DNA of 64,000 bases from Bradyrhizobium diazoefficiens USDA 110 (lineage in GTDB: Bacteria > Pseudomonadota > Alphaproteobacteria > Rhizobiales > Xanthobacteraceae), in contig NC_004463.1 of assembly GCF_000011365.1 (NCBI RefSeq), positions 2,528,001-2,592,000 on the forward strand, written 5' to 3'. Positions 30,507 through 37,898 of this stretch are shown in pieces. A program made the position numbers and the translations under genes. The notes under the pieces were generated by a model that was not told the origin of the DNA, did no database searches, and saw nothing but the letters and a program-made list of their open reading frames with translations. The first letter of the stretch is position 1. Each line of letters starts with the position of its first letter.

Positions 30507-30662
30507 ATGCTTCAGAGAGCGCGAGCGGCACTTCCCCTCACGAAGATCAGAGAGTGGGCATTCGAAGGCGCATTTTTCAGCGTTGCGCTGATTGCGATGG
30601 CGGGCTGGGTGTACTTCATCACGCTGTTGCTGGTGCGGTTGTTCCTCTGGTTCTTCGGCTGA
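30507..30662 (+). CDS. Small single-span membrane protein
   Basis: A 51-residue protein, MLQRARAALPLTKIREW, followed by a hydrophobic helix (FFSVALIAMAGWVYFITLLL) and VRLFLWFFG at the end. An amphipathic basic N-terminus precedes the membrane segment. The ATG at 30507 follows GAAGACCGAG; an in-frame ATG at 30459 would add 16 residues. No family is recognised. Confidence 0.5.
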   Translation: MLQRARAALPLTKIREWAFEGAFFSVALIAMAGWVYFITLLLVRLFLWFFG

Positions 30663-30868
30663 GCGCGCGGCGGACCACTTCGCAAGCACGGTGCTGCCCA
30701 AAAAATCTCGGGCGTGGCAAGAAAATCAGCGGCGCTCATCATGATCTCGACACAACTCGAAGATGACACTGGCGCATCGTGTTGGCGATGGCGCGGACGT
30801 GTATTCCGATGATTTGCAACCGGCGTGGCACGGTTGTAGGCAGGGGCGTGGATGCAGGGGAGTGGATC

Positions 30869-31171
30869 ATGACGGGAACGCGGGTAGACGCCATCACCAG
30901 TTCGACGAACACGGCGCCGCGGCGCTATTTCGTCGATGCGGGGGGCCGGCGTGTCCTGATTGGGCTGACGCCCGAGGAGACGTTCGAGTTCGAGCGGCTC
31001 GACAGTGGCCAGGCGCCGGGCCGGGTGCAGGTCGCGTCCGGCGGCCGTGACGTGTGGCCGGATGCCGGTGAGCGGCGCCGGCTCGAGCTCTACGAGAAGC
31101 ACGAGGGCGCCTGGAGGGCCTGGATGGCGCAAAGCCGCACCGAACGGCGCGAAGGCTTCAATCTTTATTAA
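30869..31171 (+). CDS. Conserved-looking hypothetical protein
   Basis: A 100-residue soluble protein with RYFVDAGGRRVLIGLTPEE and a charged helical end, RRRLELYEKHEGAWRAWM. The ATG at 30869 follows GGGGAG at good spacing, although the frame extends to a TTG at 30779. No family is recognised. The next gene on the same strand begins 51 bases later and may be co-transcribed. Confidence 0.7.
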   Translation: MTGTRVDAITSSTNTAPRRYFVDAGGRRVLIGLTPEETFEFERLDSGQAPGRVQVASGGRDVWPDAGERRRLELYEKHEGAWRAWMAQSRTERREGFNLY

Positions 31172-31222
31172 CCATCCCGGACCCATTTTCTGGTCTGGCG
31201 CCTCGAACCGGAAAGTGCACGC

Positions 31223-31645
31223 ATGTTTCAGCTCTTCTTGCGGGCCCGCACCCATAACTTCCTGAAGGACCGTTTCGGGGGAGAGCAGACGTTCCGTGCG
31301 CGCTCGCCCGAGCGCGACGCCGAAACCGATCGCACGCGGATCGAAGCCATCATGATCGCGATCGAGGACGCGCTCCATGCGGCGGAGCGGGAGCAATCGG
31401 GCCTCAATCGCCGGGTGGAAGACGTGCTGGCGCGTGCGGCCGTGACCTTCGGCAACGGCGATGACGAATATCTCGAGCGCGAGGCGCTCGACAATCACCA
31501 CCAGGATCTGTTCGACAAGGAGATCCTGAACGGCCAGCGCCGGCTCAAGGAGCTCGGTGCCTCGATCGCGCATTTCAAGTTCCTGAAGGCGGCGATGCTG
31601 AGCCGCTTTCCGGAATATCGGCCTCCGGCAAGCTCCACCAATTAG
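31223..31645 (+). CDS. Hypothetical helical protein
   Basis: A 140-residue soluble protein rich in charged helices: RIEAIMIAIEDALHAAEREQSG, broken at RRVEDVLARAAV, and then LFDKEILNGQRRLKELGASI. This predicts a coiled coil in the second half. No signal peptide, membrane helix or catalytic motif is seen and no family is recognised. It converges with the metallophosphatase gene, with 24 bases between stops. Confidence 0.7.
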   Translation: MFQLFLRARTHNFLKDRFGGEQTFRARSPERDAETDRTRIEAIMIAIEDALHAAEREQSGLNRRVEDVLARAAVTFGNGDDEYLEREALDNHHQDLFDKEILNGQRRLKELGASIAHFKFLKAAMLSRFPEYRPPASSTN

Positions 31646-31669
31646 AGTGTGGCGCGCGAGCGCGGGCGG

Positions 31670-32413
31670 CTAGATCGCGAGCATGCTGTTGCCCTGGATG
31701 GACAGCAGCGTCAGATTTCCGGTGGCGTACGCCCCGGTATCGATGTTGGCGCGGTTCTCCAGCAGCTCGGCCTGCCGCACCGGCGTGTGGCCGTGCACGA
31801 CATACTTGCCGAAACGCCTCTTGCTCTGGAGGAATTCGTCCCTGATCCACAACAGGTCGGATTCGCGCTGTTCGGAGAGCGGAATGCCCGGGCGCACTCC
31901 GGCATGGACGAAGAAGAAGTCGCCGCATGTGAATGTCGGCCGCAGCTGGCGCAGGAACGCGATGTGCTCCGGCGGCATCGCGGATGTGAGTTCGCGCACG
32001 AGATCGGACTGTTCGTCCTTGCTGAGGCCCGGCGCGGCCGACACGCCATACGACATCAGGGTCTGGAGCCCGCCGAACTGAAACCATTCGGTGGCGCGCG
32101 AGGGGTCCTCCAGCACCGAGGTGAAATAGGCCTCGTGATTGCCCTTGAGGAAGACCGTGTTGCGGCGGCGGCTGCGCCTGATCAGGAGGTCGAGGGTGTG
32201 GCGCGAGTCCGGTCCGCGATCGATGTAGTCGCCGAGGAAGACCTCGATCGCGCGATAGGGCCGGCTGTTCGCCATGTCCGCATCGATGACGGCAAACATC
32301 TGTTCGAGCAGGTGCGCGCAGCCGTGGATGTCGCTGAGCGCATAGATGCGCACGCCGTTCGGTAGCTTCGGCCGGGGCGAATTTCGGGGCGCTGTCGTGG
32401 GCATGGGGCCCAA
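31670..32413 (-). CDS. Metallophosphatase (serine/threonine phosphatase-like)
   Basis: A 247-residue calcineurin-like phosphoesterase. The metal-binding motifs are in order: YALSDIHGC (D-x-H), EVFLGDYIDRGPDS (GDxxDRG), VFLKGNHE (GNHE), FFFVHAGVRP and VVHGHTPV. This is the pattern of bacterial PPP-type Ser/Thr protein phosphatases and ApaH-like enzymes. It is cytosolic. The target, a protein phosphate or a dinucleotide, cannot be told from sequence. It seems to be a single-gene unit next to the exopolysaccharide locus. Confidence 0.93.
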   Translation of the reverse strand: MGPMPTTAPRNSPRPKLPNGVRIYALSDIHGCAHLLEQMFAVIDADMANSRPYRAIEVFLGDYIDRGPDSRHTLDLLIRRSRRRNTVFLKGNHEAYFTSVLEDPSRATEWFQFGGLQTLMSYGVSAAPGLSKDEQSDLVRELTSAMPPEHIAFLRQLRPTFTCGDFFFVHAGVRPGIPLSEQRESDLLWIRDEFLQSKRRFGKYVVHGHTPVRQAELLENRANIDTGAYATGNLTLLSIQGNSMLAI

Positions 32414-32553
32414 CTCTTTCAGAGAGCTTCGCCCGGGATGTCAATATGCTATCGACGGAATCGGGGTGCCAAGAGCCGCTTTTTTCCCGCCTTCTGATGC
32501 TGAAGGCTCATCAGAGCTCTGCGAACCGCCGATCCTTGCTGCTTCCAGGCCGA

Positions 32554-32832
32554 CTAGCCGAAGCTCCGGCTGTCGAACGATGGCGCGGCCTTGCCGCGAT
32601 AGACTGACGCTCGCACGCGGACCAGAGCCGCGCCGCAGAAATAGCCAAACTGGAGCACCGCCGCAAAGACGAGAATCGTAACAACGGTGTGACCCGAATC
32701 ATGTCCCTGCCAGACCGCGCCCGCGCCGAGGATCGCTGCACCGAGAATGATGGCAGGCGGCAGGATGAAGACTCGGAATCGGCCTCCCAGCAACGATCCG
32801 ATCAGCAGGCTGAAGACGACGACGGTACTCAC
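32554..32832 (-). CDS. Small membrane protein
   Basis: A 92-residue protein with three hydrophobic segments: VVVFSLLIGSLLGG, FILPPAIILGAAILGAGAV and VVTILVFAAVLQFGYFCGAAL. The GTG at 32832 is chosen because GAGGAG lies eight bases upstream; a further in-frame ATG at 32856 has no such site. It diverges from the initiating glycosyltransferase gene across a 345-base regulatory gap, so it may belong to the polysaccharide locus. No family is recognised. Confidence 0.6.
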   Translation of the reverse strand: MSTVVVFSLLIGSLLGGRFRVFILPPAIILGAAILGAGAVWQGHDSGHTVVTILVFAAVLQFGYFCGAALVRVRASVYRGKAAPSFDSRSFG

Positions 32833-33177
32833 GACACAACTCCTCGAATTGGTCACGAGTGTTAATGGCCGCGGGCTAATAACGACTTAAGCGGCATGGT
32901 TGAACAGTCGTTCAAATGCGCGCGACGCGCTGCGCGAAAATGACGCGATTTGACAGAAATCGCGGCGCATTGCCCGCATAATTGTCACGTGTGTGACAGC
33001 AGTTTGAGCATTCTCTCGATGCGATACTGCGTTGCAGAAAAATCGATTTGATTTTTTCGGTGCACTGCCGCAATGTCGCTTTGTTTAGTTAAGATATACT
33101 TCGGCGCACGTCGAAAAATTTCGATCGATTTGCTCGCAATCGTGATTGCGGGTGCGTGACGAGGCAGCGAGGTTCGG
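32833..33177. promoter_or_regulatory. AT-rich divergent regulatory region upstream of the exopolysaccharide locus
   Basis: This 345-base gap has no gene and is notably richer in A and T. It contains a perfect TGTCAC-N4-GTGACA palindrome at 32983-32998, a CGAAA-AA-TTTCG repeat at 33112-33123, and a CAATC-GT-GATTG repeat near 33137. A TATACT hexamer sits at 33096-33101. These are candidate operator and promoter elements for the wcaJ-type gene; no protein can be assigned to them. Confidence 0.5.
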
Positions 33178-34602
33178 ATGGCTGTAGCAACTTACGGTTC
33201 GGAAAACTATTATTCGGCTATATCGAACCGACGCGGTGCCCTCCAGAGACCCCTCCAGGTGGCTTTGATCGCCGGCGACTTCCTCGCCGTGCTGCTCAGC
33301 TATTTCGTCGCGAGCGGTTTGTATCGCGTGCTTGTCGTCGAGCAGGATTCGTCCGTCGGAGCCGGTCTCGTCGTCGGCGCGGTGTTCGTGACCATCGCCT
33401 ATTTCCAGGGCGTCTACGATCATCACCGCCTGTTGAGCACGGTCTGGCAGCTGCGCAAGGCCCTGGCGGTCTGGCTGATCTCGTTGACCATCCTCGCGGT
33501 CGAGGCGTTCCTGCTCAAATCGTCCGCGGATCTGTCGCGCGGAACTACGCTGCTGTTCGCTGCGACCGGCGGCGTTGCCTTGGGCGGGCTCCGCGTGTTG
33601 TGGCGCCTGGCCCTGACCTCGAGCTATGCCAAGGGCCGTCTGGTCGATCGCAAGGTCGTGCTGCTCAGCCTCAAGCCGCTCGATTTCACCTCGACCCGCT
33701 TCAAGGATCTGCGCAAGCATGGCTTCAACGTCGTGCGGCATTTCGTGCTCGAGCCGTCCGAAGAGGGCGCAGGCTGGGATAGCGAGATTCGCGACATCAT
33801 TCGTCAGGGCCGGACGGCGGACGTGGAAGAATATCTCCTGGTCATCGACTGGGACGAGATGCCGCTTCTCCAGAAGCTGAGCCAGCATCTGCGCGTCGTT
33901 CCCCAGCCGATTCGTCTCCTGCCGGATTTTCCGATCGCGGATCTGGTGTCGCGTCCGTTCCAGCCGGTCAGCGGCACAGTCGCGATTGAGATCCAGCGTG
34001 CGCCGCTCAGCGTGTTCGAGCAGGCGCAGAAGCGCTGCCTCGATATCGGCCTTGCCTCGTTCGCCCTGCTGCTGCTGGCGCCGCTGCTGGTGACGGCCGC
34101 GATCATGATCAAGCTCGATTCCAGGGGCAACGTGATCTTCAAGCAGTCCCGGCGCGGCTTCAACGGCAAGCAGTTCGAGATCTGGAAGTTCCGTTCCATG
34201 ACGGTGGCGGAGAACGGTCATGTCGTCACGCAGGCGACGAAGAGCGACGCGCGTGTCACCCGTGTCGGCCGCGTGCTGCGTCGGACCAGCATCGACGAGC
34301 TGCCGCAGCTCTGGAACGTTCTTCGCGGCGAGATGTCGCTGGTCGGGCCGCGCCCGCACGCGCTTGCGCATGACAATTACTACGACCAGCTCATCAGCAA
34401 TTACGTGTACCGGCATCACATGAAGCCGGGCCTGACCGGATGGGCCCAAGTCAACGGCTTCCGTGGCGAGACGCCGACCATCGATCTGATGGAAAAGCGG
34501 GTTGAGTATGACGTCTGGTACGTCAGCAACTGGAGCATCTGGCTCGACATCAGGATCATCCTGAAGACCGCGCTGGCGCTGATTCATCAGGAAGCCTACT
34601 GA
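33178..34602 (+). CDS. Undecaprenyl-phosphate sugar phosphotransferase (WcaJ/ExoY-type initiating enzyme)
   Basis: A 474-residue polyprenyl glycosylphosphotransferase. The N-terminal half has four membrane helices and a Rossmann-like CoA-binding-type region. A fifth hydrophobic segment ([20 protein letters not shown]) leads into the catalytic domain with [18 protein letters not shown], the [14 protein letters not shown] block, SLVGPRPHA and [15 protein letters not shown]. It transfers a sugar-1-phosphate, commonly glucose or galactose, to undecaprenyl phosphate and so starts the repeat unit. GAGG precedes the ATG. It begins a plus-strand block with a glycosidase-like gene and an acyltransferase. 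Confidence 0.94.
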   Translation: MAVATYGSENYYSAISNRRGALQRPLQVALIAGDFLAVLLSYFVASGLYRVLVVEQDSSVGAGLVVGAVFVTIAYFQGVYDHHRLLSTVWQLRKALAVWLISLTILAVEAFLLKSSADLSRGTTLLFAATGGVALGGLRVLWRLALTSSYAKGRLVDRKVVLLSLKPLDFTSTRFKDLRKHGFNVVRHFVLEPSEEGAGWDSEIRDIIRQGRTADVEEYLLVIDWDEMPLLQKLSQHLRVVPQPIRLLPDFPIADLVSRPFQPVSGTVAIEIQRAPLSVFEQAQKRCLDIGLASFALLLLAPLLVTAAIMIKLDSRGNVIFKQSRRGFNGKQFEIWKFRSMTVAENGHVVTQATKSDARVTRVGRVLRRTSIDELPQLWNVLRGEMSLVGPRPHALAHDNYYDQLISNYVYRHHMKPGLTGWAQVNGFRGETPTIDLMEKRVEYDVWYVSNWSIWLDIRIILKTALALIHQEAY

Positions 34603-34742
34603 GCCGGACTGAATCTGGCGCGCATTCGTCGCGCTGGATGCCGATCACGTCCGTGCGAGGCGGAGACGGCCTGCATCTTGCAGCACGCGATCTATCGCCC
34701 CCCATCGGCCATTGGAGCCACCGAAACGCGGAGCCTTGCAGA

Positions 34743-35837
34743 TTGAGCCATCGCCTTGTCAGGTCAGCCCTCATGCTGTTGCTGCTCGCCGTCGCGGTTG
34801 TCGCGTCCTGCGCCGATGCGCTCGCATTGGAATGGGGCGTCGGCGGACCGCCGCAGAAGCGCAGGGATCTCGAGCCGATCTTTCAGCTGATGAAGGCGCG
34901 AGGGCTGACGCAATACAGGACTGGCCTCAATCTCACGCAGGATGCCGAGCCGGTCGAAGCGCCGATGTTCCGGAAAACCGTCGCGCTGGCCAAAAGATAT
35001 TCGATCACGCTTCATCCTCTCATCAACTTCCCCTTCCGCTATGGCGACCGCACAGACAGAGGGCGCTATCCGAAGGGAGATGGGGAAGCCCTCTACAGGC
35101 AGGGCTACGATCGGACCTACGCGTTTGTCCGGCAGTTCAGCGCAGATGTCCTCGACTGGGAGCTGGAGAACGAGATCAACCTGCTCGCTCTCGATTCCGA
35201 CGGGAAGAAGTTGTTCGGGCGCGGGATGACGGCGGCTGACTTCGAAATGCCGGTGATGGAGGACTGGGCCCAGGTGTTGCACGGCGCCTCCGATGCCATC
35301 GACCAGATCAATCGCGAGACCGGAAGCCATCTGCGCAAGGTGTTGAACACGACCTCGACGATGCTGGGCTTCCTGGACTTCATGGAGTCCAGGGGCGTGA
35401 AATACGACGTGATCTCCTACCACTATTACGAGGTGGCGGGGCAGAATCCGCATCGGCATTGGAATGGACGAAATTTGCCCTTCGACCTGTTCAAGAAGCT
35501 CGCGTCCTATCGCCGCCCGGTGACATTCAACGAGGTCAATTGCGGCGAGATCTACAAGCCGGCCTATGGAAACCAGCCTGGCGATGCTCTGACGGAGCAA
35601 TGCCTGCGGACGTTGCGGGACACCTTCCAATATCTGAAGAACCAGAAAGACGTCGAGATCGAAAGCGTCATGGTCTACGAGCTGTTCGACGAGCCGCAGA
35701 AGAAGCCTCCGGAGAACAGGTTTGGGCTGATGTACGAGATCGACAGGCCCAAGGTCGCGCTCTTTCTGCTCTCGGAGTTTGCGGGCGGCCGTCTGTCGGC
35801 TGAAGAATTGACAGAGTTGAGAACCAGGGGACTGTAG
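34743..35837 (+). CDS. Exported clan GH-A-like glycoside hydrolase
   Basis: A 364-residue protein with a signal peptide (RSALMLLLLAVAVVASCADA). The mature part looks like a TIM barrel. Two glutamates in typical clan GH-A positions are in DWELENEINLL (about residue 142, acid/base) and VTFNEVNCGE (about 263, nucleophile), with YHYYEV between. Retaining glycosidases in polysaccharide loci often trim or release the polymer. The TTG at 34743 is chosen for GGAG nine bases upstream and for a basic n-region; an ATG at 34773 is possible. It follows the initiating transferase by 140 bases. Confidence 0.75.
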   Translation: MSHRLVRSALMLLLLAVAVVASCADALALEWGVGGPPQKRRDLEPIFQLMKARGLTQYRTGLNLTQDAEPVEAPMFRKTVALAKRYSITLHPLINFPFRYGDRTDRGRYPKGDGEALYRQGYDRTYAFVRQFSADVLDWELENEINLLALDSDGKKLFGRGMTAADFEMPVMEDWAQVLHGASDAIDQINRETGSHLRKVLNTTSTMLGFLDFMESRGVKYDVISYHYYEVAGQNPHRHWNGRNLPFDLFKKLASYRRPVTFNEVNCGEIYKPAYGNQPGDALTEQCLRTLRDTFQYLKNQKDVEIESVMVYELFDEPQKKPPENRFGLMYEIDRPKVALFLLSEFAGGRLSAEELTELRTRGL

Positions 35838-35870
35838 CTCTCGGTCTCCGTGCAAAGAGAAGAACCAGCA

Positions 35871-37031
35871 ATGTCCCTACTTGGATCCGACCGCCCCAAC
35901 GCCGAAAAGTCGGGCAGTATTCTAGGCTTCAACGGACTGCGCGGTCTTTCGGTCGTTCTGGTCTATCTCAATCACAAGTGCGGACTGCAGTTCTACTCAG
36001 GCAGCGTCGGCGTCTGGATCTTCTTCATCCTGAGCGGGTTCCTCATCATCGGCGAGCTCAACAGGCAGCGCAGCAAGGCCGAGACGGCCGCGTCCCGGCC
36101 CGCCGCGGAAATCGTCACCTTCTGGGTGAAGCGCGCGACGCGCATCTTTCCTGCATATTATGCGCTTCTCGCCATCCTGTTCCTGACCCGGGCGTATTTT
36201 CAGCACGCGGGGCCCGACCTCGGCTTCCGCTATCACGTCGTGTACCTGTCCAACTACTGGATCGGCAGCGTCATCGGCGGGACCGCAGGTCCCTTCGGCG
36301 TGCTCTGGACGCTCTCGGTCGAGCAGCAGTTTTACGTGGTCGCGCCCTTCCTGTTCATCCTGCTTCCCCTGGAGCGCCATTTCGTCACCTGCATGTGCGT
36401 CGTCGCGCTCGGGCTGGTCGGCCATTTCCTGATGTATTCGTCGGGCTTCAATCACACCGCCATCCACACCTTGTCGCCCTGGAATTTCAGCCTGATCGCG
36501 TTCGGTGGCGCGATCACGATCCTGCATCTGCACAGGCAAGGATGGGCTCCGAACGGAAACGGCACGTTCGCGTTTCTCCTCATTTTGGCGTTCGCGTTGT
36601 GCTCGAACGGCGTGATTTACGACGCGCCTTCGTATCTTTTCCCGGTGATCGACACTGCGATCGGGCTTTGCCTAGTCGCCCTGGTGTGGTGGGTTCGCGC
36701 CAACCAGGAAAGTGTCGTTGTTCACGCACTGGAGTGGAAGCCGCTCGAGCATCTCGGGAAGATCAGCTACGGCTTCTATCTCGTGCATAACTTCATCCCG
36801 AACCCGCTCGGCAAGGCGCTCACGCTCTATGGCGGGATGTCGGTGCCCAACAGCGTGAAGATCAGCGCGGGCGCAGCCATCGGCTTCGTGATCTCCTACG
36901 CGGTCGCGCATGTGTCCTGGAAGTACTTCGAGTCGCCGATCCTGCGCAGCCGCCGCGGGCTGACCAAGTTCTTCCTGCAATACCTGCCCGACAGCCCTTC
37001 CCAGGGCGTGCCGCGAACCGAACTCAAATAG
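35871..37031 (+). CDS. Acyltransferase family 3 membrane protein (OafA-like), first copy
   Basis: A 386-residue integral membrane protein with about ten helices. Acyltransferase-3 motifs are GFNGLRGLSVVLVYLNH with the catalytic-type His in helix 1, VWIFFILSGFLI, RIFPAYYALL and LWTLSVEQQFYVVAPFL. Near the end is LGKISYGFYLVHNF. Such enzymes move acetyl or other short acyl groups across the membrane onto sugars, so this one likely decorates the polysaccharide. The ATG at 35871 is used; a GTG at 35850 also keeps frame. The gene is 33 bases after the glycosidase. Confidence 0.92.
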   Translation: MSLLGSDRPNAEKSGSILGFNGLRGLSVVLVYLNHKCGLQFYSGSVGVWIFFILSGFLIIGELNRQRSKAETAASRPAAEIVTFWVKRATRIFPAYYALLAILFLTRAYFQHAGPDLGFRYHVVYLSNYWIGSVIGGTAGPFGVLWTLSVEQQFYVVAPFLFILLPLERHFVTCMCVVALGLVGHFLMYSSGFNHTAIHTLSPWNFSLIAFGGAITILHLHRQGWAPNGNGTFAFLLILAFALCSNGVIYDAPSYLFPVIDTAIGLCLVALVWWVRANQESVVVHALEWKPLEHLGKISYGFYLVHNFIPNPLGKALTLYGGMSVPNSVKISAGAAIGFVISYAVAHVSWKYFESPILRSRRGLTKFFLQYLPDSPSQGVPRTELK

Positions 37032-37047
37032 GCGAGGTGTTTGCGTG

Positions 37048-37073
37048 GCGCCGAATGTCGCGGACATCGGCGC
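37048..37073. terminator. Bidirectional hairpin between convergent genes
   Basis: GCGCCG-A-ATGTC-GCG-GACAT-CGGCGC gives an 11-bp stem with one bulged A and a 3-base loop. It lies 16 bases past the acyltransferase stop and 24 bases past the stop of the convergent membrane protein gene. It has no strong T-run. Confidence 0.5.
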
Positions 37074-37097
37074 ACACGCCGAGGGCCCCTGCCAACC

Positions 37098-37898
37098 TCA
37101 ACGGCTCGTACGAACGCCGTCGCCGTCGGTTGGATAGCAGCGATGGCGGACCCGCAGGCCTTTCTCCGCGACGAAATGCGAGAACAGGTCCCGATCGGCT
37201 TCCGGCGCCGCGCAAGTGCGTTCGAGCAGCGCGACGCGCGCCTCCATGCCCGCCGCCTGATAGAGCGTGGCGGCGCTGGGGAACAGGCGGGCCTGGAAGA
37301 TGTCGGCGAAGTCCTGTGTGGCGTAGTCCTTGAGCTCCGGCGAGACCGCGTTGAAGACGCGAAGAGCCAACGGTGCGCGGATGAGCTGGAGCCAGGCCTC
37401 GTGCGGCGCGAAGCGATAGGAAAGATCCAGCAACTCCGCTGTTCGCGGCCCGAAGCCGACCTGGCGGATTTCGGCCCAGTAGCGGCCGAACCAGCCCAGT
37501 CCTTCCGTCGGTGCGCACGTCAGCAACGCGAGGCTCGTGGACGCGACGGCGTCTGCGTCGATGTCGATCTGCTTCAGATCGCCTGCGCGGGTCGAGTCGT
37601 CGGCGATTGCGAGCTGGAGCAGCAGGAGTTCGCGCAGCGTCTTGGCGCTGCATAGCCGGCGGGCGGACGGCAGATTGTCCCCCACGATCCGCCTCAAGCG
37701 ATCGGTTTCATAGCGTTCGCCGCGCGCCACGCGGCCGGCGATCTGCGGGACCGCGGGATTGGTCACATCCGGGACAACCGATGCGACCCAGAGCAGCGCG
37801 ACAGCGGCGAGAGCGATGGTCGAGCCGCGCAGAAGCCAGCGAAACGCGGATCCCGCCGGCTGCTGTGCCGGCGGCTCGGTGCTAGGCGCCCTCGACAT
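37098..37898 (-). CDS. Membrane-anchored protein of the exopolysaccharide locus
   Basis: A 266-residue protein with one N-terminal membrane helix (STIALAAVALLWVASVV, about residues 26-43). The large extracytoplasmic part is helical, with VARGERYETDRL and FGPRTAELLDLSYRFAPHE, and contains five cysteines. The architecture suggests a periplasmic TPR-like helical fold, but no family is recognised. Its start overlaps the end of the co-polymerase/kinase gene by 17 bases, so it is translated from the same message. This supports a role in chain assembly or export. Confidence 0.75.
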   Translation of the reverse strand: MSRAPSTEPPAQQPAGSAFRWLLRGSTIALAAVALLWVASVVPDVTNPAVPQIAGRVARGERYETDRLRRIVGDNLPSARRLCSAKTLRELLLLQLAIADDSTRAGDLKQIDIDADAVASTSLALLTCAPTEGLGWFGRYWAEIRQVGFGPRTAELLDLSYRFAPHEAWLQLIRAPLALRVFNAVSPELKDYATQDFADIFQARLFPSAATLYQAAGMEARVALLERTCAAPEADRDLFSHFVAEKGLRVRHRCYPTDGDGVRTSR

